Shown piece after piece: positions 6,839 to 13,566 of a DNA stretch of 38,348 bases; within the stretch, counting starts at the first letter, position 1, and each line of letters begins with the position of its first letter. The DNA lies in the IMG/VR virus record IMGVR_UViG_3300032278_000040, positions 1 to 38,348 of that record; one strand, written 5' to 3'. Position numbers and translations under genes: made by a program. Below the pieces are notes generated by a model, which made no database searches, was not told the DNA's origin, and saw only the letters and a list, made by a program, of their open reading frames with translations. This stretch comes from a virus.

Positions 6839-7940
6839 GCACGCCAGCAAATCCGAGCAACTAAAGATGTTTATGACTCCTCGGGAGATCATGGAAAACT
6901 ATGGTCCCCATGATGCTGATAGGTGGATCACTGCTACTCACCAGCCAGACGGCATTGGTCGACTTGGAGACCAGACAAGCCGACATCCCCTAATGATGGC
7001 AGCCCGCCCAGAGGAGTTCGGGCTAATCCCCCGCTATAGCAACAGCAACTTTGAGGGTCGTAAAGAGGCTGATGAGTATGCTGAACGGTGGCGCGCTACC
7101 AAAGCAAAGCATGATCGGGGCGAGGCTTTGATTGAGGGTCAGGACGCATACTATGAGGCCGGGGACTATGCACCGGGAACACGGGAACACAACGAGTGGC
7201 AGGGCTACACCAATCCAGACTTTACCGATAGGGAAAACTACCTTGACCAATGGATGGGTTACAGCGGGATCGAAGGTCTAAAAGAGGAAATGACAGGGGA
7301 AGGCTTCGCAGGGAGCGTAGACGATTACCTAGACAAGGGAGAGATGGATTACTACGACTACGCCAAGTCTAGTAAGAGGTATAACTTAGAAAGCACCCAC
7401 GATCCGTCAACATGGTTTGAGAGCGACCCACAGTACTGGAAGCGCACACTAGAGCACGCCAAGACGCCTACTGAGCAACTAAGGAATGCGGCCCGGGCCG
7501 AAGGCGAGACGGAGACGATGAGTCTGCTCCCAGAGGGTGAAGGGGCCTTCGCCCGTGTTGAGGGCATGGGTGTGGAGCAGCCAGTCACCCTAGGCACCAT
7601 TCCTGAAGTAAATGTTAGGGGAGATATTAAACGAGCCATCTGGGGCGGTGAGCACGACATTATTTCTGCGTATACACAGAAGCCCGATGTTCTAATACCG
7701 GTTGAGCACACCGGTAGAACTGGTAGTTATGGTTCTTACGCTGATGCGTTCCATCCTCACGCAGCGAGGCAGGAGGGTGCAGAAGAGTTCATAAACCTTG
7801 AGCAGTCACGTATCAACGTAGATTCACACATAGAGTCCATGGCTGGGCGTCTCGCAGATGACGAAACTCTTGCGAAAGAGTTCTATACTACACGCCCCGG
7901 GTCTGCGGGTCAACTTGAGGCCTTTGGCAACAAGCCCTAA
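6825..7940 (+). CDS. Accessory protein, 371 residues, EQLKMFMTP-type N terminus
   Basis: It starts MTMFEHASKSEQLKMFMTPREIM, which parallels the QQLxMFxPAxxLI start of the two leftward ParB-like proteins. The start at 6825 follows a GGGGAG ribosome site at suitable spacing; an ATG at 6831 is also possible. Most of the protein is acidic and Tyr-rich. Near the C terminus is a segment with VNVRGDIKRAIWGGEHDIISAYTQKPDVLIPVEHTGRTG that looks like a small alpha/beta domain I cannot name. The N-terminal tag is the best clue to its role. It is the last gene of this coupled run. Confidence 0.7.
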   Translation: MTMFEHASKSEQLKMFMTPREIMENYGPHDADRWITATHQPDGIGRLGDQTSRHPLMMAARPEEFGLIPRYSNSNFEGRKEADEYAERWRATKAKHDRGEALIEGQDAYYEAGDYAPGTREHNEWQGYTNPDFTDRENYLDQWMGYSGIEGLKEEMTGEGFAGSVDDYLDKGEMDYYDYAKSSKRYNLESTHDPSTWFESDPQYWKRTLEHAKTPTEQLRNAARAEGETETMSLLPEGEGAFARVEGMGVEQPVTLGTIPEVNVRGDIKRAIWGGEHDIISAYTQKPDVLIPVEHTGRTGSYGSYADAFHPHAARQEGAEEFINLEQSRINVDSHIESMAGRLADDETLAKEFYTTRPGSAGQLEAFGNKP

Positions 7941-7974
7941 CCGGTCAATGATCACACGGCGTATGTGTCTCTGG

Positions 7975-7980
7975 TATCAT
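7975..7980 (+). promoter_or_regulatory. Leaderless-type -10 box TATCAT
   Basis: GG-TATCAT lies exactly 6 nt before an ATG at 7987. The gap after the preceding gene (7941-7986) otherwise looks non-coding. Confidence 0.5.
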
Positions 7981-7986
7981 ATACTT

Positions 7987-8040
7987 ATGCTCACCGTACG
8001 TAACCCCACCGTGTCACAGAGGTTTAGTGATGCCTACTAA
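7987..8040 (+). CDS. Possible 17-residue leader peptide
   Basis: The frame reads MLTVRNPTVSQRFSDAY and ends inside the start of the next gene (start at 8030, leader stop at 8038-8040). Its ATG sits 6 nt after a TATCAT box, so it would be the leaderless first frame of the transcript. Translation through the junction could deliver ribosomes to the next start. Such a short frame can easily arise by chance, and confidence is low. Confidence 0.3.
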   Translation: MLTVRNPTVSQRFSDAY

Positions 8041-8548
8041 CGACGACTCCAACGCTAGGGGTGGGGACCGCCGCGACCGAGGAGTCGGGCCAGACCCGAG
8101 TGTCCACGACGAGTTAGTTCGCAGCGTGTTTGATAACTACATTGATCTCCTTAATCAGCAGAATGCTATGCGACTCTGGTCTAGCGAGGAGGTCCCCGAT
8201 AACATCAAGTATCGTGACCCCATGTTTGAGGAATCGGAAGAAGAGGCTAACGACGCCATCAAGTACCGAGATCCCATGTTTGAGGAAGACGCTGGTGAAG
8301 ACACCCACACTCTAGAGGGAGACCCCCGCACGGGTGAGAGGCTCATTCCGGGGACTAATACTCCTTGGGGCAAACCCCAACGTAACCCGAGGAGGACTTC
8401 TCCCATTGATGAGCACTCGTCCGGCCAAGAGAGGTATGAGCGGGAGAAGTTTGGGGGGATGGGTCCGCTCCCTTACAGTAAGGACGATCCCGAATCACGG
8501 GAAGGTGGGAACACCGGACCTTATCCAGCAGGAGATCCGAGTAACTAA
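8030..8548 (+). CDS. Acidic accessory protein, 172 residues
   Basis: The protein begins MPTNDDSNARGGDRR. It contains an internal duplication in which IKYRDPMFEE occurs twice (around residues 59-87) separated by 17 residues. It has a helical segment at about 27-50 and a Pro/Gly/Asp-rich C-terminal half. The end reads GPYPAGDPSN. No domain is recognised. The start at 8030 follows an AGAGG site; an adjacent GTG at 8027 would add one residue. It directly abuts the next gene. Confidence 0.65.
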   Translation: MPTNDDSNARGGDRRDRGVGPDPSVHDELVRSVFDNYIDLLNQQNAMRLWSSEEVPDNIKYRDPMFEESEEEANDAIKYRDPMFEEDAGEDTHTLEGDPRTGERLIPGTNTPWGKPQRNPRRTSPIDEHSSGQERYEREKFGGMGPLPYSKDDPESREGGNTGPYPAGDPSN

Positions 8549-8920
8549 ATGATACCTAGAAAGACATCCACAGTACAAACAGAGGAAGACTACCAAAGCC
8601 TTCAGGCGCGTTCAGGACGTTATGCGGGCATCGTAGCGGCCCTCACCGGGAACCGTGGCAAGGGAACCGGGCAGACCTCCCGCTCAATGCACTTCCACGA
8701 CAAGCACCTCGCTACCAAGGAAGGCCACGATCCCGACGATCCACACGCCGTGACTGGCCCCATCCAGCCTGCCTCCACCGAGGAAGTTTCTGCTCGTCCT
8801 GTACCACCGCCCTATGATTGGGCCAAGGAGGATGACCAGTACACCGAGGCCGGTACACATGGACAGTCTATGACTATGCAGTATAACTATAACCCGGTAC
8901 CCGAATATACACAGTCGTAG
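8549..8920 (+). CDS. Accessory protein, 123 residues, C-terminal GTHGQ box
   Basis: The N-terminal half has a short helix (EEDYQSLQARSGRYAGIVAALTG) and His/Asp-rich segments. Near the C terminus the sequence YTEAGTHGQSM places the GTHGQ box at residues 102-106. In three genes this box is in different positions (N-terminal, middle, C-terminal), which suggests a portable binding motif rather than part of a fixed domain. The start codon directly follows the stop of the previous gene. No function can be assigned. Confidence 0.65.
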   Translation: MIPRKTSTVQTEEDYQSLQARSGRYAGIVAALTGNRGKGTGQTSRSMHFHDKHLATKEGHDPDDPHAVTGPIQPASTEEVSARPVPPPYDWAKEDDQYTEAGTHGQSMTMQYNYNPVPEYTQS

Positions 8921-8926
8921 GTATTC

Positions 8927-9664
8927 ATGGAGTTCAACCCGTTCGTTGACTTCGATAAGCGGGTTCTGACCCGCGAATACCCCATGGGGGGTCGGGGTAG
9001 ACCTAGCAAGTCTGACTGGGGTGTCTCTGAAAAGGACATCTACGAAATGCTTGCCAAAACCAAAGAGGGCCGGAAGTCCCTGTCTGGTGGAGGCATTTGG
9101 GGAATCTATGACATCAAGGGACCCACCGGGGAAGGTAACTACCCTGAGGGCCCACCAGTGTCATTCAACGAAGGCTTCAATCTAGGCCCACGCACAGATG
9201 ACGCCACTGGTGAAGTGCTAAACCCTGTCAGGTCTCATGGCCCCGGTGCCGGTGAGGAGTACCGTCGCATGACTAGGGCACTAAACCGTAGTGCCCACCA
9301 CGCCGACGCAGACAAGAGGTTGGGAGTTGCGTGGGTCGGGAACTATCGTGGCAGATCCCGAGACCCAGAGTTACTGCTGGACCCTGACAACAGGGAGTTC
9401 AAGGACCACCAGACCATGCACCTAGCCGGTTCCTCGGCCCGGGTACTTGCTCAACTGAACAAGGAGCAGGGCTTCACGTTCGCAGAACGGGGTTCCGCTA
9501 CGGAGAAAAAGGAGATCAAGGCTTTCGCATCTGAGGGAATCAGAAAGTCATATTGGGATAGTGATAAGGGACCACAGGCGTTGTCCGATGACTGCGTGGA
9601 AACCGTGGCACTAACAGAGAAGGGCCCGATCTTCAAGTCTACGGGTCTGCCCGGCTGTCCCTAG
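8927..9664 (+). CDS. Accessory protein, 245 residues, unknown
   Basis: The protein begins MEFNPFVDFDKRVLTREYPMGGRGRPSKSDWG. A helical region around residues 118-185 contains several charged and aromatic residues (AWVGNYRGRSRDPELLLDPDNREF). The C-terminal end has cysteines at DDCVETVAL and GCP. I recognise no family. There is no signal peptide or membrane helix. It is separated from its neighbours by 4-6 nt and is probably cotranscribed with them. It has no copy of the tag motifs found in its neighbours. Confidence 0.65.
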   Translation: MEFNPFVDFDKRVLTREYPMGGRGRPSKSDWGVSEKDIYEMLAKTKEGRKSLSGGGIWGIYDIKGPTGEGNYPEGPPVSFNEGFNLGPRTDDATGEVLNPVRSHGPGAGEEYRRMTRALNRSAHHADADKRLGVAWVGNYRGRSRDPELLLDPDNREFKDHQTMHLAGSSARVLAQLNKEQGFTFAERGSATEKKEIKAFASEGIRKSYWDSDKGPQALSDDCVETVALTEKGPIFKSTGLPGCP

Positions 9665-9668
9665 TAAC

Positions 9669-9809
9669 ATGGCCACTCAAGGAACCTACCCTGAAGAGCG
9701 CCGTGAGGCTGGAGCCAACTCCCAACTGTTTAACTACTTGGAAACCATGGACAGGTCCACCAGTGACCTAGGTGATGGTCCCACTTGGTTCATGGATGAC
9801 CCTAGTTAG
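9669..9809 (+). CDS. Small acidic protein, 46 residues, unknown
   Basis: The frame reads MATQGTYPEERREAGANSQLFNYLETMDRS and continues to a Trp- and Asp-rich end. It begins 5 nt after the previous stop, consistent with the tight spacing of this operon. No strong ribosome site is visible. The last 20 nt of the frame form the first, degenerate unit of the 22-bp tandem repeat that follows, so coding and repeat function overlap at its end. Moderately supported as a gene. Confidence 0.5.
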   Translation: MATQGTYPEERREAGANSQLFNYLETMDRSTSDLGDGPTWFMDDPS

Positions 9810-9904
9810 GCATACTTACCTAGGTCACCAGTGACCCCCACATAGGTCACCAGTGACCCCCACTTGGTGCATGGGTGACCCCCACTTAGGTCATGGGTGA
9901 ACTG
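9787..9904 (+). repeat. Tandem 22-bp iteron-like repeats
   Basis: Three adjoining 22-bp units occupy 9822-9843, 9844-9865 and 9866-9887. They are flanked by partial units at 9787-9807 (inside the end of the 46-residue gene) and 9888-9904. Units 1 and 2 differ at one base and contain the dyad GGTCAC-CA-GTGACC. Unit 3 keeps the GTGACCCCCACTT core. The 22-bp period equals about two helical turns, as in iterons and operator arrays. The array lies about 170 bp upstream of the RNR gene. It could be a replication origin element or a regulator binding array. Confidence 0.7.
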
Positions 9905-9906
9905 TA

Positions 9907-9956
9907 TACCAGACTCTAGTACCAGACTCTGAGGTCCAGACTCTCTAATCCAGAGG
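9907..9956 (+). repeat. Tandem CCAGACTCT repeats
   Basis: The core CCAGACTCT occurs three times with 13-15 bp periodicity, and a fourth partial copy (CCAGAG) follows. The array directly follows the 22-bp repeats and runs into the stem-loop at 9950-9980. It may be a second binding-site set, or repeated RNA sequence in the 5' part of the transcript. Confidence 0.6.
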
Positions 9957-9980
9957 GCGTCCTGACGGACGCAGTTCTGG
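9950..9980 (+). promoter_or_regulatory. Strong stem-loop upstream of the RNR gene
   Basis: GCGTCC (9957-9962) pairs perfectly with GGACGC (9967-9972) around a TGAC loop. Outside it, CCAGA (9950-9954) can pair with TCTGG (9976-9980) across a small internal bulge. No T-run follows, so a classic intrinsic terminator is not supported. A second weaker hairpin (GGGGT with ACCCC) lies at 10004-10026. Confidence 0.5.
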
Positions 9981-10047
9981 ATGATAAGGTTTACTGACCT
10001 TGACGGGGTAATGTGGTGGATCACCCCGTTCCCTCCCTCCCGTCTAG

Positions 10048-10053
10048 TAGAGT
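10048..10053 (+). promoter_or_regulatory. Leaderless-type -10 box TAGAGT before RNR
   Basis: TAGAGT lies exactly 6 nt before the ATG of the ribonucleotide reductase gene, and no ribosome binding site fits between them. The geometry matches five other starts in this window. Confidence 0.5.
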
Positions 10054-10059
10054 CTATAG

Positions 10060-11979
10060 ATGCCCCTTTCAGAAGAGTTCCTCAGTCCCTACACCTCCAA
10101 AACTCCCCCATGGGGCTTTGACGGACTGGGTTACATCGTCTATAAACGGACCTACGCACGTCTTCTGGAGGATAAGGAGCACACCACCGAGGAGTGGTGG
10201 CAGACCCTTCGCCGGGTGGTGAACGGGGCCGAAGCAATAGGTGCTGGGCTGACGGAGGCTGAGTCCGAACGCCTGTTCGACTATATGTTCAACCTCAAGG
10301 CCAGCGTCGGTGGTCGGATGCTCTGGCAGTTGGGAACGGCCAACAACGAGCGCCTCGGTGGGGATTCCCTCGTCAACTGTTGGTACGTGGACCTCACCAA
10401 ACCCGAGGACTTCTCATGGATGTTTGAGAGGCTCATGCTAGGAGGGGGCGTCGGGTTCTCCGTTACGGACCCGTCGGCTTTGGGAACTGTCCGTCAGGGC
10501 ACGGTGCAACACATCAACGAGCCAGATGCCGACTTCATCGTGCCGGATAAGCGCGAGGGATGGGCTCAGGCCGTCCTGCTGGCCCTCAGGACGTATCTGG
10601 GGGGGAAAGATGACTCTACCTACCTCTCGTACAACACAAGCCTTGTAAGGCCCGCTGGAGCGGCTATCAGGACCTTTGGTGGAAAGGCTTCCGGCCCCGG
10701 AATCTTGGTGGAGGGTGTTGAGAAGATCACTGCTGTACTCAATGGGGCTGTTGGTAGGAACCTGACCTCTGTGGAGGTCTTGGACATCGCCAACATCATC
10801 GGGTCCGTGGTCGTCGCTGGTAACGTGCGCCGTTCGGCTGAGATTGCACTTGGCCGTCCAGATGATGTAAACTATCTGAACGCCAAGCGGTGGGATCTGG
10901 GAACGATCCCCATGCACCGATCCATGTCCAACAACTCTGTAGTTGTTGACGACATCAACGAACTTCCTGAGGAGTTCTGGGAGGGGTACAGCGGTAATGG
11001 TGAACCCTACGGAATGTTCAATCTTACGGCCAGCAGGATGTTCGGTCGTGTGCCAGAGATTCTGCCCGACCAAAGCATTGTTGGAACCAACCCTTGTGCG
11101 GAAATTGGTCTGGCTAATCGTGAATCGTGTAATCTCAGTGAGGTCTTCCTTCCGAATGTTACGTCCGAAGAAGAACTCGTTGACATCACTAGGCTCATAT
11201 ACAAGGTCCAGAAGGCTATCGCAGCAATGCCCTACCTTGACCGAGAATCCGACGAAATAACTAGCCAAAACATGAGGTTGGGTCTGGGAGTCACGGGGAT
11301 TGCTCAGGCTCAGGACAAGTTGGGATGGCTGGGTACAACATACACAGCCCTTCGGGCGTTTGACCGGATCTGGTCAGCAGCAAACGGCTGGCCTGAGTCA
11401 GTACGGTTGACTACTGTAAAGCCCAGCGGGACCCTGTCGCTACTTGCAGGAGTGACCCCGGGAGTCCACCCCGGATTCAGTCAGTACCATATTCGCAGGG
11501 TCAGGATGTCTGTTGGCGACCCCCTGCTTCAGTACTGTTCAGATTTGGGGTACACGGTGGAGTGGGTTCGTAACTTGGATGGCAGCCGTTCGGATACCAC
11601 CAAGTTGGTGGAGTTTCCCTGCCAGTTCCCTCAGGACACCATGTTGGCTGAAGACGTGTCCGCAGTACAGCAGATGGAACTACAGCGGACCCTACAGGAG
11701 CAGTGGGCTGACAACTCTGTGTCCGTGACCATATACATCAAGCCCGGGGAGTTGGGGGAGGTACGGTCCTACTTGGAAAGTCACTGGAGGACAATGAAGT
11801 CAGTTTCCTTCCTGCTGCATACCACCCATGGCTTCGATCAGGCCCCTCTGGAGGCAATCAACAAGGAGGATTACACACGTATGGTAGAAGGCCTAGTGAC
11901 TTCCACGGAGGGACCTCAGGGCGGGATGAGCGAGTTGTTGGATGACGAATGCCTCAGTGGAGCGTGTCCCATCCGGTGA
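10060..11979 (+). CDS. nrdJ: Adenosylcobalamin-dependent (class II) ribonucleotide reductase
   Basis: This enzyme reduces ribonucleotides to deoxyribonucleotides for phage DNA synthesis, using vitamin B12 as radical source. The catalytic set of the monomeric class II family (Lactobacillus leichmannii RTPR) is visible. C107 (LVNCWYV) fits RTPR C119. NPCAEI with C346 and E348 fits C408/E410. C357 (RESCNL) fits C419; the 346-357 spacing is identical. The C-terminal pair C631/C636 in ECLSGACPIR fits C731/C736, with the same spacing of five. The PSGT loop is also present (VKPSGTLSLLAG). At 639 residues it is about 100 shorter than RTPR, so some allosteric or insert segment is reduced. No separate small subunit or activase is needed or seen. 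A leaderless-type promoter precedes it. Confidence 0.95.
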   Translation: MPLSEEFLSPYTSKTPPWGFDGLGYIVYKRTYARLLEDKEHTTEEWWQTLRRVVNGAEAIGAGLTEAESERLFDYMFNLKASVGGRMLWQLGTANNERLGGDSLVNCWYVDLTKPEDFSWMFERLMLGGGVGFSVTDPSALGTVRQGTVQHINEPDADFIVPDKREGWAQAVLLALRTYLGGKDDSTYLSYNTSLVRPAGAAIRTFGGKASGPGILVEGVEKITAVLNGAVGRNLTSVEVLDIANIIGSVVVAGNVRRSAEIALGRPDDVNYLNAKRWDLGTIPMHRSMSNNSVVVDDINELPEEFWEGYSGNGEPYGMFNLTASRMFGRVPEILPDQSIVGTNPCAEIGLANRESCNLSEVFLPNVTSEEELVDITRLIYKVQKAIAAMPYLDRESDEITSQNMRLGLGVTGIAQAQDKLGWLGTTYTALRAFDRIWSAANGWPESVRLTTVKPSGTLSLLAGVTPGVHPGFSQYHIRRVRMSVGDPLLQYCSDLGYTVEWVRNLDGSRSDTTKLVEFPCQFPQDTMLAEDVSAVQQMELQRTLQEQWADNSVSVTIYIKPGELGEVRSYLESHWRTMKSVSFLLHTTHGFDQAPLEAINKEDYTRMVEGLVTSTEGPQGGMSELLDDECLSGACPIR

Positions 11980-12149
11980 ATATCCGTCTCATAAACTTCT
12001 GACCCGGACTATCGCACATCCAACAGTCGGATGCCCTAGTAGTTCGGGATGTTACCCAGAACACCTCGCACGGGACGCATCCCCATGGGACCGTCAGAGG
12101 CTGAAGATCCTCAATCATAATAACGGGTAAACGCATGGTCATATGGTAG

Positions 12150-12155
12150 TACAAT
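12150..12155 (+). promoter_or_regulatory. Leaderless-type -10 box TACAAT
   Basis: TACAAT lies 6 nt before the ATG at 12162, with no ribosome site in between. The 182 nt between the RNR stop and this gene show only a weak 23-residue frame and no convincing gene. Confidence 0.5.
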
Positions 12156-12161
12156 GGGCAC

Positions 12162-12326
12162 ATGATCGTTACGTTTACCATAACTACGCCAATGATCCAT
12201 GACGCTCGGGAGCAGGCCGTCCGTCTGGCTAAGGCGCAAGGCTTTGAACGAGTGACTGTTCTGTCAGTTATACGGTCAGGGATGGACAGTTGGGAAGTTA
12301 AACTTCAGTTGTTCAGGAGTATGTAA
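12162..12326 (+). CDS. Small protein, 54 residues
   Basis: The frame reads MIVTFTITTPMIHDAREQAVRLAKAQGFERVTVLSVIRSG and ends WEVKLQLFRSM. The predicted beta-alpha-beta-beta order (VTFTI, then a helix AREQAVRLAKAQG, then VTVLSVI and WEVKLQLF) resembles a class of short phage proteins, but I cannot name the family. It opens the operon that leads to the three tag-tailed genes. It overlaps the next start by TAATG. Confidence 0.7.
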   Translation: MIVTFTITTPMIHDAREQAVRLAKAQGFERVTVLSVIRSGMDSWEVKLQLFRSM

Positions 12327-13078
12327 TGGCACGTAGATCAAACCTCAAAAATCTAATTTATGACGCCTTCAATAGTCCGGGCGAGGGTGGGGCAACGGCC
12401 TCTAACCGGAACTGGGTTGCCACCCGAATGGGGAACTACGTGGGGGTAGAACACCACGGTACCCATATGTTCAATGTGACCCGAGCAGGGGTTGTGGAGC
12501 CGGTTGACCGGGGCCACGGGTCTACCTCTGATCGGTGTGGAGTGCGGAGCATTACTGCGGGCTTTGGATGCGGAGGCCCTCAGGGCGTCGGGTACAGAGA
12601 GTTGTACGACGACGAGCCTATGAACAGGATGAGTGGTGACCAGTGGAGAAACGCCATTCAGCGAGACCCAGAACTTAGGGCAACACCAGACCACACGCAG
12701 GGGCTCGGGGGGTCTAGGTCGACCAATATAACCTTTGGTCCTACTGGAGAAGCACGAATAGGTGAGGCTAGGCGAAGCAGGAGCATCAGAGGGGTCATAG
12801 GTGACCCTGTCCCGGCTGGGAGGCCGCAACGCTTTACCAACAGACTGGGAAGCGATGACTGGGTAGCACGTGACCCTGCCAGACCGAGCACTCACAGTGG
12901 ACTGCCCGGAGATGACTTCAGTTACAGTGACATGAACCGCCGGGGTCCTAACTATAATGAGCCCGATCCCTTCGACTTCTCAGATCCAGAGGAAGCCCGT
13001 CAAGCCCAGTCCATCACTGACATGGAAGAAACCCTACGTGGGCTTGACGAGCGTAGTCAGAGACCTAGGAGCGAATAA
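12326..13078 (+). CDS. Accessory protein, 250 residues, with DPF-type C-terminal tail
   Basis: The N-terminal region (residues 27-75) contains NYVGVEHHGTHMFNVT...GHGSTSDRCGVRSI. This loosely follows the pattern of a small phage domain with an H-x-T...G-x-S/T-x-T/S...I signature (DUF8033-like), at low confidence. The middle has a QGLGGS segment also seen at the start of the gene at 5493. The C terminus (from residue 209) reads NYNEPDPFDFSDPEEARQAQ and continues with an acidic helix. The next two genes end in nearly the same sequence. It overlaps the next gene by TAATG. Confidence 0.75.
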   Translation: MARRSNLKNLIYDAFNSPGEGGATASNRNWVATRMGNYVGVEHHGTHMFNVTRAGVVEPVDRGHGSTSDRCGVRSITAGFGCGGPQGVGYRELYDDEPMNRMSGDQWRNAIQRDPELRATPDHTQGLGGSRSTNITFGPTGEARIGEARRSRSIRGVIGDPVPAGRPQRFTNRLGSDDWVARDPARPSTHSGLPGDDFSYSDMNRRGPNYNEPDPFDFSDPEEARQAQSITDMEETLRGLDERSQRPRSE

Positions 13079-13566
13079 TGCCAACACCAGACGGCCCCCA
13101 GTTTATTGAGTTTTCGGACCCAGACGGCTCTCAGTTTCAGAACCTCTGGGACTCTGCCATGGCTGATGCCCAAGCCAATCTGGATGCACTCTCTGATGAG
13201 GAGTTGGAAGGCGGTGCCTTCTTGGCTGATCCCGGCGGCGGAGGTGAGTGGATTGACGACCCTGAGGCTAGCGTCTCAGACGCTATTAGAGGCATGATAG
13301 ATGCGTCACAGATTGAGGAGACAGGACACACTCAGGCAGAGCAGCCGGTAACTCACGGCGGGATTCTCCCTACAGAGAATCAGATCAGTGCCGCTGCGGA
13401 TAGGGATAGGGCTAGGGAGGCCGGTCACACACCAGATATGACGGACATGCAAGGTAGAGCCTTTAGACCTAACTATGACGAGCCTGACCCCTTTGACCGC
13501 TCAGACCCTGAGCAGGCCCGACAAGCGAAGGCCATTGAAGACATGAACGAGTTGTGGGACGAGTAA
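13078..13566 (+). CDS. Acidic protein, 162 residues, MPxPxGPQF start and DPF-type tail
   Basis: It starts MPTPDGPQFIEF, like the genes at 13566 and 30817. The middle is acidic and helical (FQNLWDSAMADAQANLDALSDEELEGG). From residue 132 it reads NYDEPDPFDRSDPEQARQAK and ends in an AIEDMNELWDE helix. The protein has both an N-terminal and a C-terminal tag shared with neighbours, with little other recognisable content between them. No catalytic residues stand out. Its start and stop both overlap neighbours (TAATG). Confidence 0.75.
   Translation: MPTPDGPQFIEFSDPDGSQFQNLWDSAMADAQANLDALSDEELEGGAFLADPGGGGEWIDDPEASVSDAIRGMIDASQIEETGHTQAEQPVTHGGILPTENQISAAADRDRAREAGHTPDMTDMQGRAFRPNYDEPDPFDRSDPEQARQAKAIEDMNELWDE

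Noticed and set aside
9787-9904. CRISPR-like array
   Set aside because: Units are contiguous without unique spacers, and no cas genes are present. Iteron or operator repeats fit better.
9950-9980. Cobalamin riboswitch before the B12-dependent RNR
   Set aside because: The region is too short and lacks the conserved B12-box pattern. The nearest promoter box lies at the start codon, downstream of the hairpin.
12054-12119. 23-residue frame between RNR and the 54-residue gene
   Set aside because: It has no promoter geometry, no ribosome site and stop codons just upstream in frame.
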